A stretch of 64,000 nucleotides of DNA, taken from CBDFKQ01 sp965248855 (GTDB lineage: Bacteria > Bacteroidota > Bacteroidia > Cytophagales > 172606-1). The position numbers were made by a program, and so were the translations under genes. Where the stretch lies: positions 1 through 64,000 of the forward strand of contig CBDFKQ010000025.1 of the NCBI GenBank assembly GCA_965248855.1. Direction: 5' to 3'. Positions 55,302-63,663 of this stretch are shown here, in pieces. Each line of letters begins with the position of its first letter. The stretch's first letter is position 1. A model generated the notes under the pieces. It saw only the letters and a program-made list of their open reading frames with translations, was not told the origin of the DNA and made no database searches.

Positions 55302-58184
55302 TTACTTCATTCCGGTCAGTACCACAGCAACCAATATCCCGGCACCTACAAACAGGCCCGTTTGATCGTTCCCGTTTTCCTGAGGGACGGTTTCAGTCAT
55401 TGCAGGTTGCAGGTTATTCATGGGTGCATCTTCTTCATCTGAAGGCTGCACAACCGGTTTAACCCTTTCCGAGAGCCGGTTTACTTTGCTCTTAAGGGCA
55501 TTCTTTTTTGCCTGTATCTTGGTGGCAACTTTTTGCCTGTTGGGGTTTCGTTCTTTTCGCCTCTGGAGTACCGGTTTTAATTTTTTGATAAACGCATCAC
55601 TTGAATTGATGAACCCTTCCGCTTTTGCAGATTGCGAACTTAGTTTGGAAAGGGAATCTAAAAAGGCTCCGATGCCTTGCATGCCTTCGGCTTGTTCTGC
55701 TTCCGGGTCTTGATTGCTCGCTTGTGCCTTGCTCATTTGTGCCAGTTCTTCATCGTTTCCTGATGGCTCATTATCGGGCTGGTTTCCCTGTTCTGATGTT
55801 TCGCTGTTTTCCTCTGCGGAGGCAGTAGAAAATTCCTGTATGGAAGCTTCGCCGTTGCCCGGGCTTGGGTCTTCCGGCAATACTTCGCTCATGTCCTGTA
55901 CTGCCTGGTTTTGGGCGCCTGCTTCAAAGTCTGCGGCGGTTTGTTCGGCTGCGGTTTCTCCGGTGCTTTCTTCGTCGCCTTTTTTATCTTTCTTCTTTAA
56001 GAGCTTGGGAAAATTAACTGCCTTCAGTAAGGAGGCTATTACTTTGAGTAATGGCAGGGCTGCGGTTACTGCCGCCACCGGGGCAAAACCAAGCCCTGCC
56101 AAATCCAAAGGGGAAGGGTGAAGGGCTGTTAGGGCATTCACCCTTTCAATACCGCTCAGGCCTTTACCTCCTTTGATGATGGCGTTGCGTAGTTTTTCTT
56201 TATTGCCCCCGATTTTAATAAACAGTTTTTCAAGTTTTGCAATCACCCCTTTTAGTTTTTCGTATTCACCCATATCGAGCTGGGCTGCCCAGGCCTGTTC
56301 TTCTGTCATATACCCGTACTTGATCCTTTTGGAGATGTGCAGGAAATTGATGCGCATGGCCAGCAAAAAAGCGTTACGGATGGCCACGGTGACCGGTGAA
56401 AACTTTTTAATGAATTTAAAGGCTTTCCTGAACACGCCTTTTCCTTCTGCTTTGCGTTTCGCTCTTCTTTCTTTCCTTTGTTGTTTGTTCCTTCCGGATA
56501 GCCCTGCAAGTCCTTCCAAATGCTCAATCTTCTCTACCATCTGCACCAGGTCAGCCCCGGCCTTCAGGATTAAATTCCCTTTGGGAGATATGTCTTCTAT
56601 ATATTCCATCATGGCGGCCACAATGTCCCGTTCTTCTGTCCCGTTCAATACTTTCAGGTAACGGGCTTTCCTTAGTTCTTTGTCCCATTCGCTTTGGTTT
56701 AGGCCGTTGATGCCCCTGGATTTCAACCGATTTTCATAATTTATTACGCTAAGGGTAAAGTCATCTGCGGGGGCAGGGCCTGCCAGGCCGTTAATCATTT
56801 CATTGGGCAGGCCGGATAAGGTTTCTATTCGCATGGTTTTTGTAATATTAGGTGCCTGTTCATTGAACCCTCCTACCACCACATCTACCGTAAACTTCCC
56901 TTTGGTGTCCTGAAGGGTAATAAAAATATGGCCGAACTCTTTCTTATGGTTAAAGGCTACGATATTAAATACAGGATGGTATCCCATATCAGTAAGTAAT
57001 GCGTGTGCAAAAATTGAAAAGTCCTCGCAGTCAATCCCATGATGGCGGTCTTTCCAGCTTCGGTTAGGCGTGCGGATTTCTTCTTTTCCCGGGGTGTCAA
57101 GGTGGTAAGCGATGTTTGTTTTTAAAAAGTGCCAGACGTTATAAGCGCTTTGTTCCGGGCTGGATGCTTTCAGGTAGTTGGCTAGCTCCTGCACTTGTTC
57201 CCTTCCGGTTTGGGCAGCTTTGCTAATGGTTGCGATCGTTTTTTGAAGGCCTGCATCAGCTTCAAAAGTGGTTTTATTTTGAGCGGGTGAAAAAAAGAAA
57301 TCGTAATTATCTCTTATTTTGTAAGTGGGTTTTCTCGGATCAAGGGCGGGGATATAGGGGATGTCTCCCCTGCCTTCCCTGCTTCCGTTAATGGTGAAAG
57401 GGTCGTTGAGGTGATCATAGATTCCTGAAAGCCCAAAAGTAATTAAGGTTGTACCGTCTTCCATGATCCAGCCCATAATATGTGCGCCCCGCTTGCCCTT
57501 TGCAATGAAATTATACTCTATTTCAGGCCTGGCTCTTTTTGTATTCGGGCCTATAGGGCTGATATCAATAATAGTAAATTCCCTGCCCTTAGCGTATATT
57601 TTATCTCCGATAGCATATTTGTTTACTTCGCCCATCCCTGAAAGCAAGCTGGTTTCCAGTCCTGCCAGGTGTTCTTCCGGTTTTAAGTTATGCTTTACAT
57701 AGTTTTTATAATCTTCCACGGTAACCCAACCGTCCTTATTATAATCAAAGCCTTTGTTTTGCTGGGCAATCCTTCTGGCGGTTGCGGTTCCTTTTTCGCT
57801 GCCGATCACGAAACTATCGGGCTGGGTCAGGGCATAAGGGTAAAAGGCTGCTAAATACAGGCTTTCCAAACTCTTCAGCTTCCCTTTTAACTGGGGCTGG
57901 GAATAGAATTGCTGCACATATTGTAATTGCTCGGTGGCGGTTAAGGCTTTGAGTTTTTCTGTGGTGGTATGTAAAACTTTTTGGGCAATGAAGGGCATGA
58001 ACTGGATCAGTCCAACCGCCCCGGTCTGGGGGTTGGTCTTAGCCGGATTTAGTCCTGATTCATTGGCCATAATCTGCATGAGCCAATCGGACTTTATATT
58101 CAACTGGTTGCTTACCTCTTTGACCTTTTTCAAAAAGGGGTTCCCAAACTTCCTTAAAGCGAAACTTTCAAGTACAGTGGCCAT
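55302..58184 (-). CDS. Lytic transglycosylase / EF-hand / transglutaminase-like virion protein with C-terminal membrane anchor
   Basis: 960 residues from ATG 58184, which overlaps the previous stop (TGATG); a GTG three bases earlier is possible. Order: transglycosylase domain (about 1-140; Glu in MANESGLNPAK near 43), EF-hand loop DYNKDGWVTVEDY near 148, a beta domain (about 185-270), a transglutaminase-like thiol domain with Cys in HGIDCEDFSIFAHALL near 382 and His in EFGHIFITL near 416, a basic helical region (about 565-680), a long acidic disordered stretch (about 735-850), and a final membrane helix (TGLFVGAGILVAVVL). It would be an entry enzyme held in a virion membrane. Confidence 0.82.
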   Translation of the reverse strand: MATVLESFALRKFGNPFLKKVKEVSNQLNIKSDWLMQIMANESGLNPAKTNPQTGAVGLIQFMPFIAQKVLHTTTEKLKALTATEQLQYVQQFYSQPQLKGKLKSLESLYLAAFYPYALTQPDSFVIGSEKGTATARRIAQQNKGFDYNKDGWVTVEDYKNYVKHNLKPEEHLAGLETSLLSGMGEVNKYAIGDKIYAKGREFTIIDISPIGPNTKRARPEIEYNFIAKGKRGAHIMGWIMEDGTTLITFGLSGIYDHLNDPFTINGSREGRGDIPYIPALDPRKPTYKIRDNYDFFFSPAQNKTTFEADAGLQKTIATISKAAQTGREQVQELANYLKASSPEQSAYNVWHFLKTNIAYHLDTPGKEEIRTPNRSWKDRHHGIDCEDFSIFAHALLTDMGYHPVFNIVAFNHKKEFGHIFITLQDTKGKFTVDVVVGGFNEQAPNITKTMRIETLSGLPNEMINGLAGPAPADDFTLSVINYENRLKSRGINGLNQSEWDKELRKARYLKVLNGTEERDIVAAMMEYIEDISPKGNLILKAGADLVQMVEKIEHLEGLAGLSGRNKQQRKERRAKRKAEGKGVFRKAFKFIKKFSPVTVAIRNAFLLAMRINFLHISKRIKYGYMTEEQAWAAQLDMGEYEKLKGVIAKLEKLFIKIGGNKEKLRNAIIKGGKGLSGIERVNALTALHPSPLDLAGLGFAPVAAVTAALPLLKVIASLLKAVNFPKLLKKKDKKGDEESTGETAAEQTAADFEAGAQNQAVQDMSEVLPEDPSPGNGEASIQEFSTASAEENSETSEQGNQPDNEPSGNDEELAQMSKAQASNQDPEAEQAEGMQGIGAFLDSLSKLSSQSAKAEGFINSSDAFIKKLKPVLQRRKERNPNRQKVATKIQAKKNALKSKVNRLSERVKPVVQPSDEEDAPMNNLQPAMTETVPQENGNDQTGLFVGAGILVAVVLTGMK

Positions 58185-58624
58185 CACGAAAAACTGATTA
58201 TTTGGTTATAAGGAATGGTGATATTGTTCGCCCGGATGTTCCCTTTTACTGTTAAGTCCGGTAGTTTGGCGCTCTTGCCCCCTATGAGCCCTTTATAAAA
58301 GCTAAGGGCTAAACTGGTAAAATTGGGTTTAACCCGTATAATATATTGCTGGTCTGAATAGGGACGGATGATAAAAGTTTCTTCTAAATTCTGCTGCCTA
58401 ATTTGGCCGAGTAGGGTAGTGCCTTTTAGTATGTCAAGAAATATGTAGTTTACTTTAAATTCCTGTCCGCTTGGGTTAGTGAACTGCATATTAATAAGTA
58501 TCACACCGGATTTCACATCAAAGCCATATGAGGACTGGTTAACCATTAATTTAGATGCACCTATACCCTGGCTTAAAAAAGATAAGCCATACACTCCGGC
58601 GGCAAGGAAAAGGATTGGCCACAT
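58184..58624 (-). CDS. Membrane-anchored LEA14-like protein, first gene of the structural operon
   Basis: 146 residues. An N-terminal membrane helix (MWPILFLAAGVYGLSFLSQG) is followed by a beta domain with GVILINMQFTNPSGQEFKVN and FLDILKGTTLLGQI, the pattern of LEA14 / water-stress beta sandwiches. It opens the minus-strand structural operon and is translationally coupled to the transglycosylase. Probably a virion membrane protein. Confidence 0.6.
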   Translation of the reverse strand: MWPILFLAAGVYGLSFLSQGIGASKLMVNQSSYGFDVKSGVILINMQFTNPSGQEFKVNYIFLDILKGTTLLGQIRQQNLEETFIIRPYSDQQYIIRVKPNFTSLALSFYKGLIGGKSAKLPDLTVKGNIRANNITIPYNQIISFS

Positions 58625-58681
58625 AGTATTTTCATTGGATACGTGGGCAAGTTTATGCGTTTCCTTTTCGATTTGCAGCTT

Positions 58682-58721
58682 CTTACGTGGCCTTACAGGC
58701 TTTTACGGCTTCTTAAGGCTT
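58682..58721 (+). repeat. Four 10-bp-phased repeats in the divergent promoter region
   Basis: Four consecutive decamers each begin with [C/T]TTA and carry a GG core: CTTACGTGGC, CTTACAGGCT, TTTACGGCTT and CTTAAGGCTT. The TTA starts at 58683, 58693, 58703 and 58713 are exactly 10 bases apart, so the repeats lie on one face of the helix and end at the -33 box of the plus-strand promoter. This looks like an operator for cooperative binding. Confidence 0.6.
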
Positions 58722-58750
58722 TGCACAGGGGAATTGTGTTTGTACATTTG
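58720..58750 (+). promoter_or_regulatory. Bacteroidota-type promoter of the small HTH gene
   Basis: TTTG at 58720-58723 and TACATTTG at 58743-58750 match the Bacteroidota -33 TTTG and -7 TAnnTTTG boxes with a 19-base spacer. The start codon follows 26 bases after the -7 box. Confidence 0.78.
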
Positions 58751-58775
58751 TTAAAAGCGGCCAACTACTTATACT

Positions 58776-58967
58776 ATGAAAGGATTACTGGTTACCCGTG
58801 TGCAGATCGCCCGCGAATGTGGGGTGCACCCGGATACACTCAAACGGTATTTGCAGGTTTATTTTGACCAAATCCCTTTCTATTTCACTAAAAGGAGGAA
58901 TTTAACAAAGAAAGAAGCGGATAAGGTGAAGGAGGTGCTAAAGAATGAATTGGGTTTTGAACTTTGA
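58776..58967 (+). CDS. Small helix-turn-helix regulator
   Basis: 63 residues, nearly all helix-turn-helix (TRVQIARECGVHPDTLKRYL), resembling the MerR/excisionase type that reads short phased sites. It is the only plus-strand gene of the element core, divergent from the structural operon, with a promoter preceded by phased repeats. A role as a switch, either autoregulating or controlling the structural operon, is likely but inferred. Confidence 0.65.
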   Translation: MKGLLVTRVQIARECGVHPDTLKRYLQVYFDQIPFYFTKRRNLTKKEADKVKEVLKNELGFEL

Positions 58968-59027
58968 AAATGGGTTTTTAATCCCAATAAAATGGAGTTT
59001 TAATGTAAATAAGTAATTAAAAAAAAT

Positions 59028-60623
59028 CTAGCAAATTGCTTGCATAATGAATTGTTTAATTAAGATGCTTTCTTCAGTACTATTTTTCAAAGTAGCACTC
59101 ACAAAATCAATATATGCATCTTTTTGGTTAGCTATTCCGCATAATTCACAAAGCTTACTATCAAATAAAAGTCCCTTACGATTATACACTTTTAAAATAT
59201 TCTTATAATGTTTTTCGATAATGTAGGATAAAAATCTGTCATTGATTTGTTTATATGTTTCTTCATATTTAAATGAAGTTAAAAACTCGGACATTTTTTC
59301 TTTTAATTCGGAAAGATTTTGAACACTTGGATTTAACTCTTTTTTGAAATATTTTTCTATTAGGTAAATGGTATGTTGAGTAACTTGCTTTTCAAGTTCT
59401 TTTTTAAATAGTTCTATTATATTTGTTTCAACTTGACTAAAAACGTTTTCAGGATCTTTATGCATTATTTTTGCAATGAGTTTAACCATATCTTCAAGCA
59501 ATAGTAAGTTATCAGCTTCTGCAACTTCTGTGACTAATACACCATTAGCGCGAATCTTCTGAACATCCTCTTCAGTTTTTCTATCACGATCGATAATTCC
59601 TATTGCTGACAAATGGTGGAAGGCAAGTTGATCTTTAAATGCTTTGGTTGTAGATAATACTTTATCGCAATTTCCAACTGATATTATTGTATAATCAGAA
59701 AAAATAAAAGAGTACAATTTATAATCGATGCTTCTATTATCACCTTCAATAAACATAATGGGTTTTCGACTTCCTAAAATTTCAAGGTAAATTTGTTCCG
59801 GAATCGGAGATTTTCCTTCTAAAATCTCATAATCCCAAATTTCATTTTCTTCATATGATTTTATCCAAATCTTTTTTGCTTCAACTCTTGAAGTTGCAAA
59901 ATCAACATCATGGGTTAAATAAACAAATGTACAATCTGGCCTTTCTTTTTCAATTTCATCCCATATTCTATTTAAAATTGATTTGTGTAAATGAATTTCC
60001 GGTTCGTCAAGGATTAATATTGAATTTTCTTTGGTACAAATTGCCTGACCAATTAGATAAAAGATTATCCTTTCGCCGTCACTCATTTCTGAAGCATTAT
60101 ACTTCTTCTCCGGATAACCTTTTGGATGAGTGTCAATGATTCCAGCTTTTACATCTAATTCTCGATGAGGTAGTACTTCTTCCCAAATTCTTTTAATCCT
60201 GTCTAATTTGGTAATTGGCTTTGTAACATTCGTTTTTCCTTTTTTATATCTAAGTGCTTCATCAAATTCTTCCGTAAACAAAAGGACTAATAAATGAGAA
60301 TAATCACTAAGCTCCGAGTTGTTTATATTATTATTCCACCTATAGCTTATTTTACCTTGAGTCTTAAGCCACTCTTTATTGACAGTATTTGATCCATAAA
60401 AAAGTCTTTCCTCTGCATCTTCATTTGAACTAGGATGAACAACGGAGGGTATAATTAAGGATTTTTGTGCAGATATTCGATGTGCAATTGAATTGTATTC
60501 TTGCTCAATTTTTGCTCCAAATCGTGTCTTTCCCGCTCCATTTGCACCTATAATAACTATTACTTTTGCATCTATAAATGTGTCTTTTTCAGAATTTAAT
60601 TTTTTTGGTAATTTTATTTCCAT
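59028..60623 (-). CDS. ATPase-DUF4435 fusion resembling a fused PARIS (AriAB) defence protein
   Basis: 531 residues. Residues about 1-265 form an ABC-type AAA domain: Walker A GANGAGKT near 28, signature SEMSDGERI near 180, Walker B LILDEPEIHLH near 205 and H-loop THD near 237. Residues about 290-531 form a DUF4435 / TOPRIM-like domain with FIEGDNRS near 294 and IGIIDRDRK near 341. In PARIS, AriA is such an ATPase and AriB is a DUF4435 TOPRIM nuclease; fused forms are known. It senses phage anti-restriction proteins and cuts host tRNA. The gene is AT-rich, unlike the flanking viral genes, so it looks like cargo. An OLD-type nuclease is the alternative. Confidence 0.6.
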   Translation of the reverse strand: MEIKLPKKLNSEKDTFIDAKVIVIIGANGAGKTRFGAKIEQEYNSIAHRISAQKSLIIPSVVHPSSNEDAEERLFYGSNTVNKEWLKTQGKISYRWNNNINNSELSDYSHLLVLLFTEEFDEALRYKKGKTNVTKPITKLDRIKRIWEEVLPHRELDVKAGIIDTHPKGYPEKKYNASEMSDGERIIFYLIGQAICTKENSILILDEPEIHLHKSILNRIWDEIEKERPDCTFVYLTHDVDFATSRVEAKKIWIKSYEENEIWDYEILEGKSPIPEQIYLEILGSRKPIMFIEGDNRSIDYKLYSFIFSDYTIISVGNCDKVLSTTKAFKDQLAFHHLSAIGIIDRDRKTEEDVQKIRANGVLVTEVAEADNLLLLEDMVKLIAKIMHKDPENVFSQVETNIIELFKKELEKQVTQHTIYLIEKYFKKELNPSVQNLSELKEKMSEFLTSFKYEETYKQINDRFLSYIIEKHYKNILKVYNRKGLLFDSKLCELCGIANQKDAYIDFVSATLKNSTEESILIKQFIMQAIC

Positions 60624-60955
60624 AGTCTAAGTGATAATTTAACCGTAACATTATTAGATAACTTCTTTATTCTGATAAATCATTAAGCAAATCCTTCATT
60701 TTGTTAATACCTACATTGTTCTTTAAGGTAAATTATAATGATATTAGTTTGATTTAAGAATTTCAAATATTTAACATTTCCTAGCATTTAATATTATGAC
60801 AATAAGTAGTTAAATTTTTCACGAAAATACCATGACTTACTTTAAGGTATCACCAACTCTATAAATCAGAATAAATTATATTAAGAAGAAAAATATTTTA
60901 ATTATTAATAATTTTTCGTTGGTTAGCAAAATTATAAAAACTTAAATCAAATGTT
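60624..60955. other. AT-rich divergent intergenic region
   Basis: About 330 bases between two divergent cargo genes. It should contain both promoters, but I see no exact TTTG/TAnnTTTG pair. A 10-base direct repeat CTTTAAGGTA occurs near 60721 and near 60840. Confidence 0.4.
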
Positions 60956-61330
60956 ATGAATGAAGAAGCTTTACTAATTATTCAAGGAGTTATAAGAAAT
61001 TGGTTAAATAACAACCATTATACATACCAGCAAAAAGAAATTTTTGCAAAGAAAAGCCATATTGTAATAGGTGAATTTATTTTACGCTTCCATAATTCAC
61101 TACCCTTTATTTCTCAAAATGAAGCACCTATTGAATTACTTTCTGATCCGTTTCAAACAACAACGCTTAGCCTTCAGCTGCAAAATATTGAAGAAGAGGA
61201 AAGTGAAAATATAAATGCAGATATGTACCGGCTTACTAATTTCTTAAAAGAGTTTGACGAAAAATTTTATTTGTATGTTGAAGAACAGTTTCCAAACAAT
61301 GAAAACGAAGTGTTTTTCCTTGACCTATAA
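60956..61330 (+). CDS. Hypothetical protein next to the PARIS-like gene
   Basis: 124 residues, mixed helix and strand, acidic (EEEESENIN in the middle, PNNENEVFFLDL at the end). No signal or membrane helix, no known family. The AT-rich composition matches the PARIS-like gene and differs from the element, so both may have arrived together. It could be a second defence or regulatory component. Confidence 0.5.
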   Translation: MNEEALLIIQGVIRNWLNNNHYTYQQKEIFAKKSHIVIGEFILRFHNSLPFISQNEAPIELLSDPFQTTTLSLQLQNIEEEESENINADMYRLTNFLKEFDEKFYLYVEEQFPNNENEVFFLDL

Positions 61331-61361
61331 GTTTTAATAAATACCACAAATCTATCTCTTC

Positions 61362-62066
61362 TTATCCTATATCCTGGTACAACTTTCTTTTCAATTCTGC
61401 CTTAGCCTTTTCACCCTTGGCATGCTTTAACTTCTCCTTCACCAGTTCCATTTCAGATAAGTAGAGTTTATCATTAGAGATATTCAGATCGTTTATTTTA
61501 ATGCTCAACTCCTGGCTAATTGACTTAATTTTATTTTCTGCGGATTCAAGAGCCTGCTTAGCTTCGTTCAACTCCTGGTCAACATTACTAAGTTCTTTAC
61601 AAGCTAAGTTGAACTTTGTTTCAAAATACTTTACCCGCTCTTTCAAATCTTCAGTTTGGGTACTCTCATACCAGAGATAAGAAAATCTGTGGATGGAATA
61701 AGAGAAAATAGCCGAGTAGATCATTTTAGATAATAGGCGGTTAAAGCTTGTAATGAGTTCAACATGACTTTTGCCGTTTAGGATGTCATACATTGAGCCT
61801 GCCACATCAAAGAAAATGCAGTTCACTAAAAACAGCACCCAGGCAAATACAATGCTTTCCTGATGCCTGGTGCTGATGATAAAGGCAATAATTGAAAGGT
61901 CAATCACAATGACCACTAGAAAGCTTTGCAGGTGGTTATACCAATCCGGGTAACTGGTATTAGCTGAAATTTGGTAATAGACTTTGGCCGAATGCTCCAG
62001 GTTATTATACATGGTCAGTACAATAATGAGCAGCAGGAATAGTTGAAAGGTCTTGCTATTGTTCAT
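61362..62066 (-). CDS. Four-span membrane protein with C-terminal coiled coil
   Basis: 234 residues from ATG 62066, which lies one base after the stop of the upstream gene; an earlier ATG (62102) would overlap that gene by 35 bases. Three or four membrane helices (about 5-25, 48-68, 76-95, 115-135) precede a long cytoplasmic coiled coil (about 140-225). No family recognised. It begins the minus-strand group on the far side of the AT-rich insert. Confidence 0.6.
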   Translation of the reverse strand: MNNSKTFQLFLLLIIVLTMYNNLEHSAKVYYQISANTSYPDWYNHLQSFLVVIVIDLSIIAFIISTRHQESIVFAWVLFLVNCIFFDVAGSMYDILNGKSHVELITSFNRLLSKMIYSAIFSYSIHRFSYLWYESTQTEDLKERVKYFETKFNLACKELSNVDQELNEAKQALESAENKIKSISQELSIKINDLNISNDKLYLSEMELVKEKLKHAKGEKAKAELKRKLYQDIG

Positions 62067-62067
62067 C

Positions 62068-62433
62068 TCAAAACGGGTTGATGTGGTAGGGTAAAAATTC
62101 ATTTAGATAGCTATCTAGTTGATTCAGTGTTTTTACACTTGTAAGCTTTGTTCTGGCTAAAGAAATGGCCAATCCTTTATATGTATATTTATCAACCTGT
62201 ATGTTATTTTCAGGGGAATGAAGGAAGTAATTACAATAATCTATTAGTAGTTTGATTTGCTCCGGGGTGGGTTCAGGTGATGCGTCCAGTGAACTATCAT
62301 AATACCTGTTCACCGCTTCCATGATTTTGAATTTGATGGGTTCTTGCCAATGCTCGTCTTTCCAGTCTTGGGCATAGTGATTGTTTTTATATTTTAACTC
62401 ATGAATATTATTCTCTATGGAGATATTGATCAT
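62068..62433 (-). CDS. Hypothetical protein
   Basis: 121 residues, largely helical, soluble (YNHY/HWQEPIKFKIMEAVNRY region, PTPEQIKLLIDYCNYFL). No family recognised. It is packed between neighbours with a 1-base gap on each side, so it is a real operon member. Confidence 0.55.
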   Translation of the reverse strand: MINISIENNIHELKYKNNHYAQDWKDEHWQEPIKFKIMEAVNRYYDSSLDASPEPTPEQIKLLIDYCNYFLHSPENNIQVDKYTYKGLAISLARTKLTSVKTLNQLDSYLNEFLPYHINPF

Positions 62434-62434
62434 A

Positions 62435-62659
62435 TTAAAATAGGTTTAATTGTGTTGATTGTTCAGCTGTAATCAGTTTTTCGGAAGTTTCCCGGATTTC
62501 TGCGCATATTTTCCGGTGTTCCTCCATTGCTGAGCTTGCAGTAGTCTTATCGGTGGCAGACATGTACTTACTGTACGCTTCTTTTTTTTGCGTAATAAGC
62601 TTTTCTATTTCCACTTTTAGGAAACCGATTTCAGCATAGATTTTGTTTTTGTGTTCCAT
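62435..62659 (-). CDS. Small coiled-coil protein
   Basis: 74 residues forming two helices (AEIGFLKVEIEKLITQKKEA and EEHRKICAEIRETSEKLI). No family recognised. It lies 1 base from each neighbour. Confidence 0.55.
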   Translation of the reverse strand: MEHKNKIYAEIGFLKVEIEKLITQKKEAYSKYMSATDKTTASSAMEEHRKICAEIRETSEKLITAEQSTQLNLF

Positions 62660-62660
62660 T

Positions 62661-63038
62661 TTACCAAGGTTCGTGAAGGTTAACTACTTTGTGTATTTCC
62701 CTTTGCAGGCTTACAAAATCCGAATCTTTGTAATGGTAGGCGATCAGGTTCCAGATCATCAGCCAGTCATAAGCGGGCAAGGTTATTTTCTTCATTTTGC
62801 TTTTGTTATAATGGAGGTTCTTAACATGCCTGTTTACTTTTTTGATGATCTGGGTTAAACTCCGGTATACCAACACTTCAGCCAATGCATAGGGGAATTG
62901 CATAGATTCTGTGTGCATGATAAAAGAATCCTGGACCATCGTTTGAAGAGCAAGGATTTGATAGCCTGTTAGCTTTAGGCCTTCTTTCTTTTCGTGGAAG
63001 TAATTATTATCAATAAAGAAACTCTCTAGTGCTTCCAT
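62661..63038 (-). CDS. Hypothetical protein
   Basis: 125 residues from the ATG at 63038 (MEALESFFIDNNYF), two bases after the upstream stop; an earlier ATG at 63086 would overlap the previous gene by 46 bases. Helical, basic in the middle (KKVNRHVKNLHYNKSKMKKI). No family recognised. Confidence 0.55.
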   Translation of the reverse strand: MEALESFFIDNNYFHEKKEGLKLTGYQILALQTMVQDSFIMHTESMQFPYALAEVLVYRSLTQIIKKVNRHVKNLHYNKSKMKKITLPAYDWLMIWNLIAYHYKDSDFVSLQREIHKVVNLHEPW

Positions 63039-63040
63039 CT

Positions 63041-63388
63041 TTAAGAAGGGTTGTTTTTTTGATAAGCTGCTACGTCTGCTGTCCATTCTTCAAATCCGCT
63101 AGGGTAAACTTTCACGATCACATTTCCGGCCACTTGTGATTTATAGGCATTATGAAAAATCTTAGCATAAGTGAAATGCTTTTGGCCAATCACCCTTTTC
63201 CTCGCTAAATCTAGGAGTTTTACAAAACAGTCTTTGGCTTCTGTTTCTTCTCCCGGCCTCATGCTGTAAAGGGGTGGCAGGTTTCCGGAGTAATTAGCAT
63301 CGTACTGCGGGTGCGTGGGTTCTACTTTTATGATGAGTACATAGGTACTTTTTGACCTGCTTAAGGCTATTTGTTTAGCATCTTTCAT
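63041..63388 (-). CDS. Hypothetical protein
   Basis: 115 residues from ATG 63388 (MKDAKQIALSRSKSTYVLII); an ATG at 63424 would add 12 residues. Beta strands at both ends and a helical centre (DCFVKLLDLARKRVIGQKHF). No family recognised. First gene after the origin-like region. Confidence 0.5.
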   Translation of the reverse strand: MKDAKQIALSRSKSTYVLIIKVEPTHPQYDANYSGNLPPLYSMRPGEETEAKDCFVKLLDLARKRVIGQKHFTYAKIFHNAYKSQVAGNVIVKVYPSGFEEWTADVAAYQKNNPS

Positions 63389-63429
63389 TAGTTTCTTTAT
63401 AAAGTGTTTAAAAATGGTGGACAAGCCCG

Positions 63430-63640
63430 CGCCCGCCCCGTTTTGCGGAGCGTTCTAAGATCGTTGAGAACGATGCGGAAGGGGCATCTTTCCGGCAGCT
63501 CTCACATGTTAAATTCAAAATCAAGGGTAAAACCTATCTAAATTCCTGACTTATCAACTTATCCACTGACATGGTCAAAGGTCACAGGTCTTACATTTTA
63601 ATTTTCCTTTTAAAATATTCCCCTTCGGAATCCTTGTATA
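63430..63640. other. Origin-like region: palindrome, DnaA-type box and tandem GGTCA repeats
   Basis: A 240-base gap between two replication-zone genes. It contains ATCGTT-GAG-AACGAT (63460-63474) inside a wider inverted repeat CGTTCT (63451-63456) and AGAACG (63467-63472), GC-rich flanks, TTATCCAC (63559-63566, eight of nine bases of a DnaA box) and three tandem 7-base units GGTCAAA, GGTCACA, GGTCTTA (63573-63593). This combination suits a plasmid- or phage-type replication origin or a control region; no function is proven. Confidence 0.45.
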
Positions 63641-63663
63641 GGTAATTTTTACCGACCTCTTTT

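Noticed and set aside
44256..58624. Conjugative type IV secretion operon (transglycosylase as VirB1)
   Set aside because: No VirB4, VirD4 or relaxase-like protein is present, while holin, exported endolysin and fibre-like proteins point to a virus.
59855..60139. Plus-strand ORF inside the PARIS-like gene
   Set aside because: Lies wholly opposite a gene with intact Walker motifs and shows no family features.
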